Source of the DNA: SIG440 sp045645805
GTDB taxonomy: Bacteria > Bacillota > Clostridia > Monoglobales > Monoglobaceae
DNA length: 64,000 nucleotides
Direction: 5' to 3'
NCBI GenBank assembly: GCA_045645805.1
Contig: JAZRJL010000013.1
Coordinates: 1 to 64,000 of the forward strand
Part shown: positions 1 to 8,823 of the stretch, piece by piece
Layout: every line of letters begins with the position of its first letter
Numbering within the stretch: position 1 is the stretch's first letter
Notes under the pieces: model-generated
Told to the model about the DNA's origin: nothing
Database searches by the model: none
What the model saw: the letters and a program-made list of their open reading frames with translations, nothing else
Program-made: the position numbers and the translations under genes

Positions 1-167
1 AGGACTCGGTGGTTAAGGATTCGATAATAATGCAGAATGCAAGGATTATGGACGATTGCTGGGTTGAAAATTCTATATTTGACAAAGAGGTTATTCTTTG
101 CAACGGCAAAAAGCTTATCGGACAGGAAACCTATCCTGTTGTAATTGGCAAAAGAACTATTGTGTAA
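1..167 (+). CDS. glgD: Glucose-1-phosphate adenylyltransferase subunit GlgD/GlgC family, C-terminal end (partial)
   Basis: The reading frame is open from base 3 to the TAA at 165-167; the 5' part lies outside the window. The roughly 54 visible residues look like the left-handed beta-helix end of an ADP-glucose pyrophosphorylase-type protein, with hexapeptide-like turns (SIIMQNARI, GKKLIGQETYPVVIGK). The following genes are glycogen synthase and glycogen phosphorylase, so the role would be ADP-glucose supply for glycogen. I favour GlgD (the non-catalytic partner that often lies just before glgA in Clostridia) over GlgC, but the visible part cannot separate them. Confidence 0.7.
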   Translation, partial: DSVVKDSIIMQNARIMDDCWVENSIFDKEVILCNGKKLIGQETYPVVIGKRTIV

Positions 168-195
168 TTTTCATAAAGAATTATTTGGTAGATTT

Positions 196-234
196 CTTGT
201 AGTGAAACGGCCGTATTGGCTGTTTCACTACAAG
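196..234 (+). terminator. Strong hairpin between glgD and glgA
   Basis: A perfect 13-bp inverted repeat (196-208 with 222-234) continues into a further 4 bp (GGCC with GGCT, one G-T wobble), giving a 17-bp stem with loop GTATT. No long T-run follows, so it may be a partial terminator, an attenuating hairpin or an mRNA processing or stability stem that sets different levels of glgD and glgA. Confidence 0.55.
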
Positions 235-278
235 TATTAACGGCACAAAAGCATTAAACAGAAAGGAAGTGCAATACT

Positions 279-1700
279 TTGAGTAATATACTTATGCTTT
301 CATCCGAGGTAGCACCTTATGCAAAAAGCGGCGGTCTTGGTGATGTAATAGGGGCACTGCCCCAGGCGCTTACAAAGCTTGGTCACGATGTAAGGGTTGT
401 ACTACCCAAATACGGACTTATAGACGAAAAATTTGTGTCCGAAATGCAGTTTGAATTTTATATGTATGTCCCTCTTGGATGGCGGAACAAATACTGCGGT
501 GTTTTTTCTCTTTATAAAAAGGGCGTTACTTATTACTTTATAGATAATGAATATTATTTCGGTGACAGAACCCTTTACCGCTGGGACGACCTTGAACGTT
601 TTGCGTTTTTTGACAAGGCGTGCCTTGAAATTCTTACACGTATAAATTTTAAGCCTGATGTAATTCATTGCAACGACTGGCAGACGGGTATGGTTCCCGT
701 TGTGCTTAAAGCGTACTATGACAAGGGCGAGTTTTACCGCAATATTAAAACTGTATTTACAATTCATAACCTTAAATATCAGGGAATATATTCCATTGAT
801 ACGGTTAAGGATTTCTACTCTCTTGATTCGTCATATTTCACTGACGACAAGCTTGAATTCCACGGCTGTGCAAACCTGTTAAAGGCAGGAATTGTATATT
901 CTGATGTAGTTACAACCGTAAGCCCTACTTATGCCGAGGAAATAAAAACACCTCTTGGGGGCGAGCGTCTTGACGGACTTTTAAGTGCAAGAAGCAATTC
1001 TCTTTTCGGTATACTTAACGGCATAGACTACGAGGAATACAATCCCCGCACCGATGATTACCTTGCGGCAAAGTATTCGCTCAGGGACTGCATATCAGGC
1101 AAACGTGAAAACAAAATGGCGCTTCAGACCCAGCTTGGGCTTCCGGTGGATGGAGACAAGCCGATGATAGGTCTTGTTTCAAGACTGGTTGACCAGAAGG
1201 GTCTTGACATAATTGCCGATGCTATGAACGAGCTTATGGAATTTGACATACAACTTGTTATCCTTGGTACCGGTGAGGAGAAGTATGAAAATATGTTTCG
1301 TCACTATGCATGGTGCAACAGCGGAAAGGTCTCGGCAAACATAACATTCAGCAATGACCTTGCCCACAAAATCTATGCGGCAAGTGATTTGTTTCTGATG
1401 CCGTCGCTTTTTGAGCCATGCGGCCTTGGCCAGATTATTGCAATGGCATACGGAACAATCCCTATTGTAAGAGAAACCGGTGGCCTTAAGGACACGGTTC
1501 AGGCATACAACGAGTTTACAGGCGAGGGCAACGGTTTCAGCTTTTATCCGGCAAATGCCCACGACTTGCTTTTTACATTAAGACGTGCACTGCACTTTTA
1601 TTCAGAAAAGGATACATGGAAAAAACTGGTTAAAAATGCGATGAAGCAGGACTTCTCATGGGAAGAATCTGCTAAACAGTATGACAAACTGTATAAATAA
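279..1700 (+). CDS. glgA: Glycogen synthase (ADP-glucose), GT5 family
   Basis: The 473-aa product has the usual length of bacterial GlgA. It transfers glucose from ADP-glucose to the non-reducing end of an alpha-1,4-glucan in the cytoplasm. The N-terminal motif KSGGLGDV (about residues 16-23) is the ADP-glucose binding signature of GT5 enzymes. The C-terminal Rossmann domain carries SRLVDQKGLD and the donor-site segment PSLFEPCGLGQ. Translation starts at a TTG (279-281), about 10 bases after GGAAG. The gene lies 111 bp after glgD and 37 bp before glgP, consistent with a glycogen operon. Confidence 0.95.
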   Translation: MSNILMLSSEVAPYAKSGGLGDVIGALPQALTKLGHDVRVVLPKYGLIDEKFVSEMQFEFYMYVPLGWRNKYCGVFSLYKKGVTYYFIDNEYYFGDRTLYRWDDLERFAFFDKACLEILTRINFKPDVIHCNDWQTGMVPVVLKAYYDKGEFYRNIKTVFTIHNLKYQGIYSIDTVKDFYSLDSSYFTDDKLEFHGCANLLKAGIVYSDVVTTVSPTYAEEIKTPLGGERLDGLLSARSNSLFGILNGIDYEEYNPRTDDYLAAKYSLRDCISGKRENKMALQTQLGLPVDGDKPMIGLVSRLVDQKGLDIIADAMNELMEFDIQLVILGTGEEKYENMFRHYAWCNSGKVSANITFSNDLAHKIYAASDLFLMPSLFEPCGLGQIIAMAYGTIPIVRETGGLKDTVQAYNEFTGEGNGFSFYPANAHDLLFTLRRALHFYSEKDTWKKLVKNAMKQDFSWEESAKQYDKLYK

Positions 1701-1737
1701 AGGTTACAATTTAAGCAAGACTTATTTGGAGGAAAAA

Positions 1738-4254
1738 ATGGCAAATACAACAAAGACAAAAACATCAACGAAAACGACAGCAAAAATACCTACAGTAAAA
1801 GTAAAGACAAAGGACAATCTTTCAGAAATGAAGAAACAGATAAAAAGTAATATTTCGGGCAAGCTTCGCCGTTATTATGCAAAGACGGTTGAAACAGCAA
1901 CGCCTGAACAAATATACAAGGCTTGTGCAATGACTGTCCGTGATGAAATTATGGAAGAATGGGCAAAATCCAGAGAAATTCTTGAAAATGGTCACAAAAA
2001 AGAGCTTTATTATCTGTCCTTTGAGTTCCTTATGGGCAGAGCTCTTGGAAATAATATAATGAATATAATGAAAACCAAGGCTTATACCGAGGCGCTTTCA
2101 GAGCTTGGTCTTGACCTTTCGCAGGTTGAAGAGGTTGAAAACGATGCAGGTCTCGGCAACGGTGGCCTTGGCAGACTTGCAGCGTGCTTTCTGGATTCAC
2201 TTTCAACTCTTGAACTTCCTGCATTCGGCTGTGGTATAAGATACGAATACGGACTGTTTCGTCAGAAGATTGTTGACGGATACCAGATTGAAATGCCTGA
2301 CCCATGGCTTGAAGACGGCAACGCCTGGGAAATTGAAAGACCCGAGGACAGCGTTGAAATTCACTATAACGGCAGAATTGAGGAATATTTTGAGGACAAC
2401 CGTATGAAATTCCGTCATGTGGACTATAACACGGTTATCGGCGAGCCTTATGATATGCCTATATCAGGTTATGATTCAAAGCTTGTAAATACTTTAAGAC
2501 TTTGGCGTGCAAGGTCGCCTCAGGTTATCAATATGACCGAGTTCAACCGTGGTGACTATGCAATGGCGGTTAAGGACAAGGAGCTTGCAGAGGTTGTATC
2601 TCAGATACTTTACCCCGAGGATAATCATTACGAGGGCAAGCTGCTGAGATTAAAACAGCAATATTTCTTTGTTTCGGCAACAATACAGTGGATTATTGCA
2701 AAGCAAAAACGTCGTGGACACGGACTTCACGAGCTTCCAAAGTATGTTCAGATTCACATAAACGATACACATCCAACCATTGCAATCCCTGAATTTATGA
2801 GAATTATGGTGGATGAAGAAGGCTTTGGATGGGACGAAGCATGGAATATTGCACAGCAGATTTTTGCATATACCAATCATACCATTATGTGTGAGGCTCT
2901 TGAAAAGTGGCCAGTTTCAATGGTGGAATCACTTCTTCCTCGTGTTGCAATGATTATCAAGGAAATTGACCGCAGGCAGCGTATTTTCCTTGGTGAAAGA
3001 TTTGGTAACGATATGGGCAAGATTGATTATATGTCGGTTATCTCAAACGGCAATGTAAATATGGCAAACCTTTGCCTTACTGCTTGCCACAGCATCAATG
3101 GTGTTGCAGCACTTCATACCGAAATCCTAAAACACGAAACATTCCATGATTATTACAGTGTTTATCCTGAAAAATTCAAGAATGTAACAAACGGTGTGAC
3201 ACCAAGACGCTGGCTTCTTCACGCAAACCCCGAGCTTGCGGCACTTATTACCGATGCAATCGGTGACGGCTGGATAAAGAAGACAGACGACCTTGATAAA
3301 TTAGGGGCATTTGCCGATGATAGTGCATTCCGTGACAAGTTTGCAAAGATTAAGCTTGACAACAAAATTAAGCTTGCAAAATATATCAAGACCGCAAATG
3401 GTATTGATGTTGACCCCAATTCTCTTTATGATGTGCAGATTAAACGTCTTCACGAATACAAGCGTCAGCTGCTTAAGGCGATGCATATAATTTATCGCTA
3501 TAAAATGATTACCGAAAATCCCGAGCAGGCAAGTATGCTGCCCGAGACATTTATCTTTGGTGCAAAGGCTGCACCCGGTTACCACACCGCAAAGCTGATA
3601 ATCAAGCTTATCAACAATATTGCCGAAGTGGTAAACAATGACCCACGCACAAAGGATATTTTAAAGGTTGTATTTATTGAAAATTATAGCGTCTCCATTG
3701 CTGAAAAGATTGTTGCTGCAGCCAACCTCAGTGAGCAGATTTCAACTGCCAGCAAGGAAGCTTCTGGCACAGGCAATATGAAGCTTATGCTCAACGGTGC
3801 ACTTACAATAGGAACTCTTGACGGTGCCAATGTTGAAATTGCCGAGCGTGTAGGGGATGATAATATCTATATCTTCGGTCTTACGTCTCAGGAAGTTTTA
3901 AACATCTATCAGTCAGGACATTCAGGCAGTGCAGAGATTTATTCTGAAAATATGGTTATAAAGGCAATTGTAGACAGCTTTATTGATGGTACATTCTCAA
4001 AGGAAAATCAAAACCTCTTTCAAGAGCTTTACCGCGAGCTTGTTTTCGGCAGAAACGGCTTTGCTGACCAGTATCTGTTGCTTCGTGATTTTTCATCATA
4101 CCTTGATGCAAGTCACAGAATGGCAAAAGACTTTGTAAATCCTGATGTATGGAACAAAAAAGCTATTATCAATGTTTCAAAGGCAGGCTTCTTCTCAAGT
4201 GACCGTTCAATTATGGATTATAATGAAAGAATCTGGCACTTAGACAAAATTTAG
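1738..4254 (+). CDS. glgP: Glycogen/alpha-glucan phosphorylase, GT35 family
   Basis: The 838-aa product releases glucose-1-phosphate from glycogen using inorganic phosphate and PLP. The PLP-lysine region EASGTGNMKLMLNGALTIGT and the following DGANVEI are clear. The upstream signatures GNGGLGRLAACFLDS and NGVTPRRW are also present. The ATG at 1738 is preferred over an earlier in-frame codon because GGAGG lies 7 bases ahead of it. The first 35 or so residues are rich in Lys and Thr and are probably disordered; this is longer than usual. It sits 37 bp after glgA, so synthesis and breakdown enzymes are co-transcribed. Confidence 0.96.
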   Translation: MANTTKTKTSTKTTAKIPTVKVKTKDNLSEMKKQIKSNISGKLRRYYAKTVETATPEQIYKACAMTVRDEIMEEWAKSREILENGHKKELYYLSFEFLMGRALGNNIMNIMKTKAYTEALSELGLDLSQVEEVENDAGLGNGGLGRLAACFLDSLSTLELPAFGCGIRYEYGLFRQKIVDGYQIEMPDPWLEDGNAWEIERPEDSVEIHYNGRIEEYFEDNRMKFRHVDYNTVIGEPYDMPISGYDSKLVNTLRLWRARSPQVINMTEFNRGDYAMAVKDKELAEVVSQILYPEDNHYEGKLLRLKQQYFFVSATIQWIIAKQKRRGHGLHELPKYVQIHINDTHPTIAIPEFMRIMVDEEGFGWDEAWNIAQQIFAYTNHTIMCEALEKWPVSMVESLLPRVAMIIKEIDRRQRIFLGERFGNDMGKIDYMSVISNGNVNMANLCLTACHSINGVAALHTEILKHETFHDYYSVYPEKFKNVTNGVTPRRWLLHANPELAALITDAIGDGWIKKTDDLDKLGAFADDSAFRDKFAKIKLDNKIKLAKYIKTANGIDVDPNSLYDVQIKRLHEYKRQLLKAMHIIYRYKMITENPEQASMLPETFIFGAKAAPGYHTAKLIIKLINNIAEVVNNDPRTKDILKVVFIENYSVSIAEKIVAAANLSEQISTASKEASGTGNMKLMLNGALTIGTLDGANVEIAERVGDDNIYIFGLTSQEVLNIYQSGHSGSAEIYSENMVIKAIVDSFIDGTFSKENQNLFQELYRELVFGRNGFADQYLLLRDFSSYLDASHRMAKDFVNPDVWNKKAIINVSKAGFFSSDRSIMDYNERIWHLDKI

Positions 4255-4386
4255 GAGATGCTAAAAAAGTTCAGATCGTTTAAAGCCTGAGCGGTTTTAA
4301 CTATAAACAAACGCCACCACTAGGAGTACACAAAGTACGCCGTCGGGATGGCGTTTGTTCATTCTGACTCTTTTTTCGCTACCTCC
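4254..4386. repeat. 133-bp structured element with terminal inverted repeats, 3' of glgP
   Basis: The two ends (4254-4275 and 4363-4386) form a long imperfect inverted repeat that includes the complementary A6 and T6 runs. Inside lie an 11-bp perfect stem (4306-4316 with 4349-4359), a small GTAC/GTAC hairpin (4326-4338) and a third weak hairpin at 4278-4301. The element could be the glgP terminator, since T6 follows the main stem, or a small non-autonomous element (MITE-like), or a structured RNA. It overlaps the last base of the glgP stop codon. Confidence 0.45.
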
Positions 4387-4421
4387 TTGAAATTGTTGCA
4401 GATTAAATTTACAAATACCTA

Positions 4422-4479
4422 TTGACAAATATTTTATGCTGTGCTATATTATAACTGTATTAATACAAATAATACAGTT
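4422..4479 (+). promoter_or_regulatory. Sigma-A promoter with GntR operator
   Basis: TTGACA (4422-4427), a 17-bp spacer and TATATT (4445-4450) form a near-consensus promoter. Just downstream, over the expected transcription start, is a perfect 10-bp inverted repeat with a 7-bp centre: AACTGTATTA (4453-4462) and TAATACAGTT (4470-4479). This position and architecture fit autorepression by the GntR protein encoded immediately downstream. Confidence 0.85.
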
Positions 4480-4495
4480 GATGCGAGGTGATACA

Positions 4496-4873
4496 ATGAT
4501 AAAACTGGATTATAAAAACGACAAACCTTTGCACGAGCAGATTACTCAAGGGATAAAGGATTTGATAATGTGCGGTGCAATGGCAGCTGATGAGCAGCTG
4601 CCGTCGGTGAGGGATTTGTCAGTCAGCCTTACGGTAAACCCAAACACGGTACAGCGTGCATACAAGACTTTGGAGGCAGAGGGGGTAATATATTCAATTC
4701 GCGGCAAGGGGAATTTTGTAGCAAGGATGCCTGAAGCTGACCAAAAGACCATGGACAGCCTTTATCATACACTTTTTGAAACGATGCGTGAGATTTTGTT
4801 CTACGGCGAAAGCAAAGAAAGCATTGAAAAAGTGCTTGATAAGGTTATTGAAGAAAGGGAGGATGCTGTGTGA
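4496..4873 (+). CDS. GntR-family transcriptional regulator, YtrA-type
   Basis: This 125-aa protein is a short GntR regulator: a winged helix (EQITQGIKDLI, then QLPSVRDLSVSLTVNPNTVQRAYK) followed only by a short helical tail of about 35 residues. This is typical of the YtrA subfamily, which controls adjacent ABC transporter genes. The ATG at 4496 is chosen because an earlier in-frame ATG (4436) lies inside the promoter. A GAGGTG site precedes 4496. The stop overlaps the GTG start of the ABC ATPase by 4 bp, so the two are translationally coupled. The likely target is the palindrome at 4453-4479; the effector is unknown. Confidence 0.9.
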   Translation: MIKLDYKNDKPLHEQITQGIKDLIMCGAMAADEQLPSVRDLSVSLTVNPNTVQRAYKTLEAEGVIYSIRGKGNFVARMPEADQKTMDSLYHTLFETMREILFYGESKESIEKVLDKVIEEREDAV

Positions 4874-5769
4874 TTAAAGCAAAAAATGTTGTAAAGACCT
4901 TTGGCGGTTTTCGTGCTCTTGACGGACTTTGTATCACGGTGCCCAAGGGCAGTATATACGGACTTGTAGGACCTAACGGAGCTGGTAAAACTACAATAAT
5001 AAATCATCTTATGGGCGTTCTTAAGCAAACTGAAGGCTTTGTTGAGATAGATGGGGAGGCTGTTTGGGAAAACAGCGAGCTGAAGCAAAGGGTTCTTTGC
5101 ATAAATGACGAATGGTATTTTTATCCAAGCTTTACCGTAAAGGAAATGGCAAAGCACTATGAGGATATGTATAAAAGCTTCAACCGCGAAAGATACGAAA
5201 GATTGGGCGAGGTTTTAAAAATTGAGGAAAATCGCCAGATACGCAGACTTTCAAAGGGAATGAAAAAGCAGGTGGCTTTCAGAATTGTGCTTTCCTGTAT
5301 GCCCGAAGTTCTTATTCTTGACGAGCCCCTTGACGGTCTTGACCCTGTAATGAGAAAGCAGATTATGAACATAATTATTTCGGACGTTGCTGAAAGGCAA
5401 ATGACCGTGCTTGTTTCAAGCCACAACCTGCGTGAGCTTGAGGATATCTGTGACCATGTCGGAATTATCCACAAGGGCAGAATGGTAATGGAAAAGCCGC
5501 TTGATGACCTTAAGGGTAATATTCAAAAGGTTCAGTTGGTGTTTAAGGATGAGTTCCCCGAGACACTTCAAGGCGAGCTTGAAATTCTTCATACCTCAAA
5601 AACAGGCTCAGTTACAACCGTAATTGTACGGGGCGACAGCAAAGAGGTTGAAGACAAAATACGGGCATACAGTCCCGTGATTTTTGACAAGGTAAGTCTT
5701 ACCTTGGAGGAAGTATTTATCTATGAGTTGGGAGGTCTGGGCTATGACTTTACGCACATCATTGTTTAA
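4870..5769 (+). CDS. ABC transporter ATP-binding protein
   Basis: This 299-aa cytoplasmic ATPase has Walker A (GPNGAGKT, about residues 38-45), the signature region RLSKGMKKQ, Walker B with its glutamate (VLILDEPLDGLD) and the H-loop (VSSHNL). About 85 residues follow the nucleotide-binding domain, as in the drug or bacitracin-type ATPases of YtrA-controlled operons. It starts at GTG, overlapping gntR by 4 bp, and its 3' end overlaps the permease start by 26 bp. Together the three genes form a small export operon, perhaps for cell-wall-active compounds; that substrate is inference from the B. subtilis ytr operon. Confidence 0.92.
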   Translation: MIKAKNVVKTFGGFRALDGLCITVPKGSIYGLVGPNGAGKTTIINHLMGVLKQTEGFVEIDGEAVWENSELKQRVLCINDEWYFYPSFTVKEMAKHYEDMYKSFNRERYERLGEVLKIEENRQIRRLSKGMKKQVAFRIVLSCMPEVLILDEPLDGLDPVMRKQIMNIIISDVAERQMTVLVSSHNLRELEDICDHVGIIHKGRMVMEKPLDDLKGNIQKVQLVFKDEFPETLQGELEILHTSKTGSVTTVIVRGDSKEVEDKIRAYSPVIFDKVSLTLEEVFIYELGGLGYDFTHIIV

Positions 5770-7825
5770 TCAAGGAATATTTGAAAATGCATTAAAAAGA
5801 TTTAAATGGGGCAGCTTTTTGTATTTTGTAATATTGTTTTTAAGCGTGCCCTTTGCCCTGCTTGTTGAGGATGCCAGCCAACTTGTTGAAAGATATGCTC
5901 TTTCAATGAATGTAAGTCCTATCCTGATGCGAGGTGATTACATAGGATTTCCGGTGATTTTTGCAATACTTGTCCCAACGGTGGTTGCGGCACTTGTTTT
6001 CAACAATATGCATTCTGCAAAGCAAAGTGTATTTGTCCACAGCCTGCCGGTTGACCGCAAGGCAAATTATATTTCAAACCTGCTTGCATCCTTTGTGCTT
6101 ATGGCAGCACCTGTTGTACTTAATGGAGCAATACTTATGATTATGAGCTTTACTGCATACAGTCAGGTTATTTCATCATGGTCGGTCGTATACTGGATGT
6201 TTGTAAATCTTTCAGTTCTGTTCATAATGTTTTCGGTTGCTGTATTCACTGCGTTTCTAACGGGAAATACAGCGGCACATATTGGGGTAAATGTGTTTAT
6301 TCATACAATACCCATGATTGCGGCGCTTATAATCTTTTTGATAAGTGAAGAGTTTTTGTATGGTTTTATTCAGTCCGACAGCTTTATTGCCGACGAACTG
6401 ATGACAAACACGCCCGTTGTATGGCTGTTTGGAAAAACCGTGAACGGTTACCGTAGTGGCTTTAACATATTTACAGAGCCGCAGATGTGGATTTTTCTGA
6501 TTGGGGCAGTGTTGGTTTATGCTCTTGCGTTTTTGCTTTACAGAAACCGAAAGGTAGAGGCTTGTGGTGATGTTGCAGCATTCAAGGTGTTTGGACCTAT
6601 ACTTAAATATACGGTTGTGACAGCAGTTGCTGCAGCGGTTCTGGGGATACTTGCTTCAACAGAAATGAGTGCATTCTTTATATTTACTGTGGCTTTGGTG
6701 CTTTGTGCAATTGTGTATTTTGCAGCTGAAATGCTTATGAACAAGTCTTTTAAGGTGTTTAAGACTTCATACAAAGGTTTTTGCGGATTTACAGTTTGCT
6801 GTGCAGCATTTATTGCATTCTTTGCCTTTACAAGTGTATTTGGATACGAAACAAGAATACCCAAAAGCGAAAATATTGAAAAAGCATCAGCATATGTTAC
6901 ATGGAGTGAAGAAAAACCTGTTGTTGATGACCGTACTTTGATAGAGGATGTAAGGGCAATCCACAAAGATATTATTTCGGACATTCCGGTGGTAGATGAT
7001 AATGCACATGGTTATTTAAAGATTTCATACCAATTAACTAATGGCAAAACCCTTGACCGAGCATACCGTGTATCTCAGCAGGTGTATGATAATGCACTTT
7101 CAAAAATGTATGAGAATACGGAATATAAGCTTAAGGTGACAGGACTTGAAAATTTGAACATTGAGAATGTTGACAACCTGACCCTTGGCGCATATATGGG
7201 TAGATTTAACTATTACATTTCTCTTAACGAGGATGCAAAGGAGCTTTTGAAGGCTGTTAAAAAGGATATAGAAGAGGGGTCATATAAGGAAATCGAGGAT
7301 TATGACAGAACTCTTCGTATAAGACTTGAGGTAAGCTGTACCGTGCTTGAAAATGTAACAAAACAGATATTTAAGAATCCCGGATACAGTGCAGATTCCG
7401 AAGAAGCACAGTATGCAATAAAGAGCTTTGACATTGCAATTAACCCAAGCTTTAAAAATGCGTATGCGTTTTTGGAGGAAAAAGGATATTATGACCAGAT
7501 TATTAATCAGGCATCACAAAGCCTGTGCATAGCAAAAAAACCGGTTTACCGTGAAGGGGAAACTTATACCTATAAGGGAGATGTGGGAAGATTTGAAGAA
7601 TTTCGTGTAGGTGCATCGGATTTTGCAAGCCTGAGCGTGGAGGACGCTGCAAAGCTTGCAAACTGGTTGGCAGGCAGAAGTACAGGAAACATTCCTGAGG
7701 GTAAAAGCTATTTCGTATTCTGCCGGACACGAAATGTAGGTGACGAGATTTGGTTTGGTGAAAAGAACTATGCAATCTCAGAAGCCGAGATGCCGGAGTA
7801 TATGAAAAAATATATAGAAGAATAG
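5744..7825 (+). CDS. ABC transporter permease with large C-terminal soluble domain
   Basis: The 693-aa product begins with about 370 residues holding some ten hydrophobic segments in an ABC-2-like arrangement. A polar domain of about 320 residues follows, rich in Glu, Lys and Tyr, and is probably outside the membrane. The start at 5744 (MTLRTSLF) is preferred because GGGAGGT lies just upstream; an earlier in-frame ATG exists at 5723. The start lies within the ATPase gene, so translation is coupled. I recognise the general type, a Clostridial partner of YtrA-like ATPases, but not a characterised protein, and the function of the tail is unknown. Confidence 0.8.
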   Translation: MTLRTSLFNQGIFENALKRFKWGSFLYFVILFLSVPFALLVEDASQLVERYALSMNVSPILMRGDYIGFPVIFAILVPTVVAALVFNNMHSAKQSVFVHSLPVDRKANYISNLLASFVLMAAPVVLNGAILMIMSFTAYSQVISSWSVVYWMFVNLSVLFIMFSVAVFTAFLTGNTAAHIGVNVFIHTIPMIAALIIFLISEEFLYGFIQSDSFIADELMTNTPVVWLFGKTVNGYRSGFNIFTEPQMWIFLIGAVLVYALAFLLYRNRKVEACGDVAAFKVFGPILKYTVVTAVAAAVLGILASTEMSAFFIFTVALVLCAIVYFAAEMLMNKSFKVFKTSYKGFCGFTVCCAAFIAFFAFTSVFGYETRIPKSENIEKASAYVTWSEEKPVVDDRTLIEDVRAIHKDIISDIPVVDDNAHGYLKISYQLTNGKTLDRAYRVSQQVYDNALSKMYENTEYKLKVTGLENLNIENVDNLTLGAYMGRFNYYISLNEDAKELLKAVKKDIEEGSYKEIEDYDRTLRIRLEVSCTVLENVTKQIFKNPGYSADSEEAQYAIKSFDIAINPSFKNAYAFLEEKGYYDQIINQASQSLCIAKKPVYREGETYTYKGDVGRFEEFRVGASDFASLSVEDAAKLANWLAGRSTGNIPEGKSYFVFCRTRNVGDEIWFGEKNYAISEAEMPEYMKKYIEE

Positions 7826-7852
7826 AAGAAACAATTTTACCTATTCCTAAAA

Positions 7853-7885
7853 AAAGCGGCTGTTGCGTAATGCAACAGCCGCTTT
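7853..7885. terminator. Bidirectional terminator between convergent genes
   Basis: A perfect 14-bp stem (7853-7866 with 7872-7885) with a 5-base loop lies between the permease and the oppositely oriented AraC gene. The minus-strand transcript ends in a run of U after the stem; the plus strand has a weaker U tract. It probably ends both operons. Confidence 0.85.
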
Positions 7886-7899
7886 ACTTTGTTATTAAA

Positions 7900-8772
7900 T
7901 TACATTGTTTTTACCGAGTGTGAATATTCACTTGGTGACATTCCCGTAACCTTTTTGAACTGTCTTGAAAAATAATGTATTCCCGAATACCCCAAAACAT
8001 CTGCAATCTGGGTTATATTATAGGTATCTTCACGCAAAAAACGCTTTGCCTGCTCAATTTTAAGTCGGATAAAATATTCAATGGCACCCATCCCAAAATT
8101 ATCCTTAAAGGAATTTGTAATGGTTGCCTTGTTCGCCCCGCTGTATGCAATAAGGTCGCATAACTGAAGGTTTTTACAGATGTTGTCTTCCATAAAGTTT
8201 ACAAGCAGATCAACAAGTGCATCAGAGGAGGTGCTTTTAAACAAAGATGCCTGATTTGATAACGGCACGGAGCTTCGCATAAGTGAAATTAAAAATTCGC
8301 TTATGGTTTGTTTAAGAAGCTGCATTGAACCGATTGAGCTGTTTGCTTTAAGCTCAAGGCAGCCATTGCCTGGAATATTTAGTGGAGTTGAAAAGGCATT
8401 TGAATATTCAGCAAGCATACGCGAGATAAGTTTTTTTTGATAATTATTTACCGATAGAATTTTATCTTCAAAAAATGTCATTGCATCTGATTTACAGCTG
8501 AACGAAACAACTGCAATGTTGGGAGCAACAGTGCAGTTTGCTTTAAGCTTGTGCCATTCGCCGGGCTTATGAAAAATTATACTTCCTTGTTCAAGAGAAT
8601 GTTCGGTTTGGTTGGCAATAACTGTAATTTTGCCTTTATCAACATAGACCATTTCCCAAAAATCATGGGCTTCGCCTGAATAATGACATTTGCTTGAAAA
8701 TTCGTAGTAATGAACCGTAAAAAGCTGGTCAATGGAAATTATATCGTCAAGGGGACAGCCTATATATGTCAT
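7900..8772 (-). CDS. AraC-family transcriptional regulator with cupin sensor domain
   Basis: This 290-aa regulator has an N-terminal cupin-like sensor (HDFWEMVYVDKGKIT, then FHKPGEWHKL) and a C-terminal pair of helix-turn-helix motifs (ITNSFKDNFGMGAIEYFI and ITQIADVLGYSGIHYFSRQF). GGAGG precedes the ATG at 8772. It resembles regulators of sugar use, but no sugar gene is adjacent: upstream in the same orientation is a metalloregulator and downstream a convergent ABC operon. The target is therefore unknown. Confidence 0.9.
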   Translation of the reverse strand: MTYIGCPLDDIISIDQLFTVHYYEFSSKCHYSGEAHDFWEMVYVDKGKITVIANQTEHSLEQGSIIFHKPGEWHKLKANCTVAPNIAVVSFSCKSDAMTFFEDKILSVNNYQKKLISRMLAEYSNAFSTPLNIPGNGCLELKANSSIGSMQLLKQTISEFLISLMRSSVPLSNQASLFKSTSSDALVDLLVNFMEDNICKNLQLCDLIAYSGANKATITNSFKDNFGMGAIEYFIRLKIEQAKRFLREDTYNITQIADVLGYSGIHYFSRQFKKVTGMSPSEYSHSVKTM

Positions 8773-8823
8773 AGAAAAGCCTCCGTTTTTATAATAAATG
8801 TTTCATCGACATATCAATATTTA

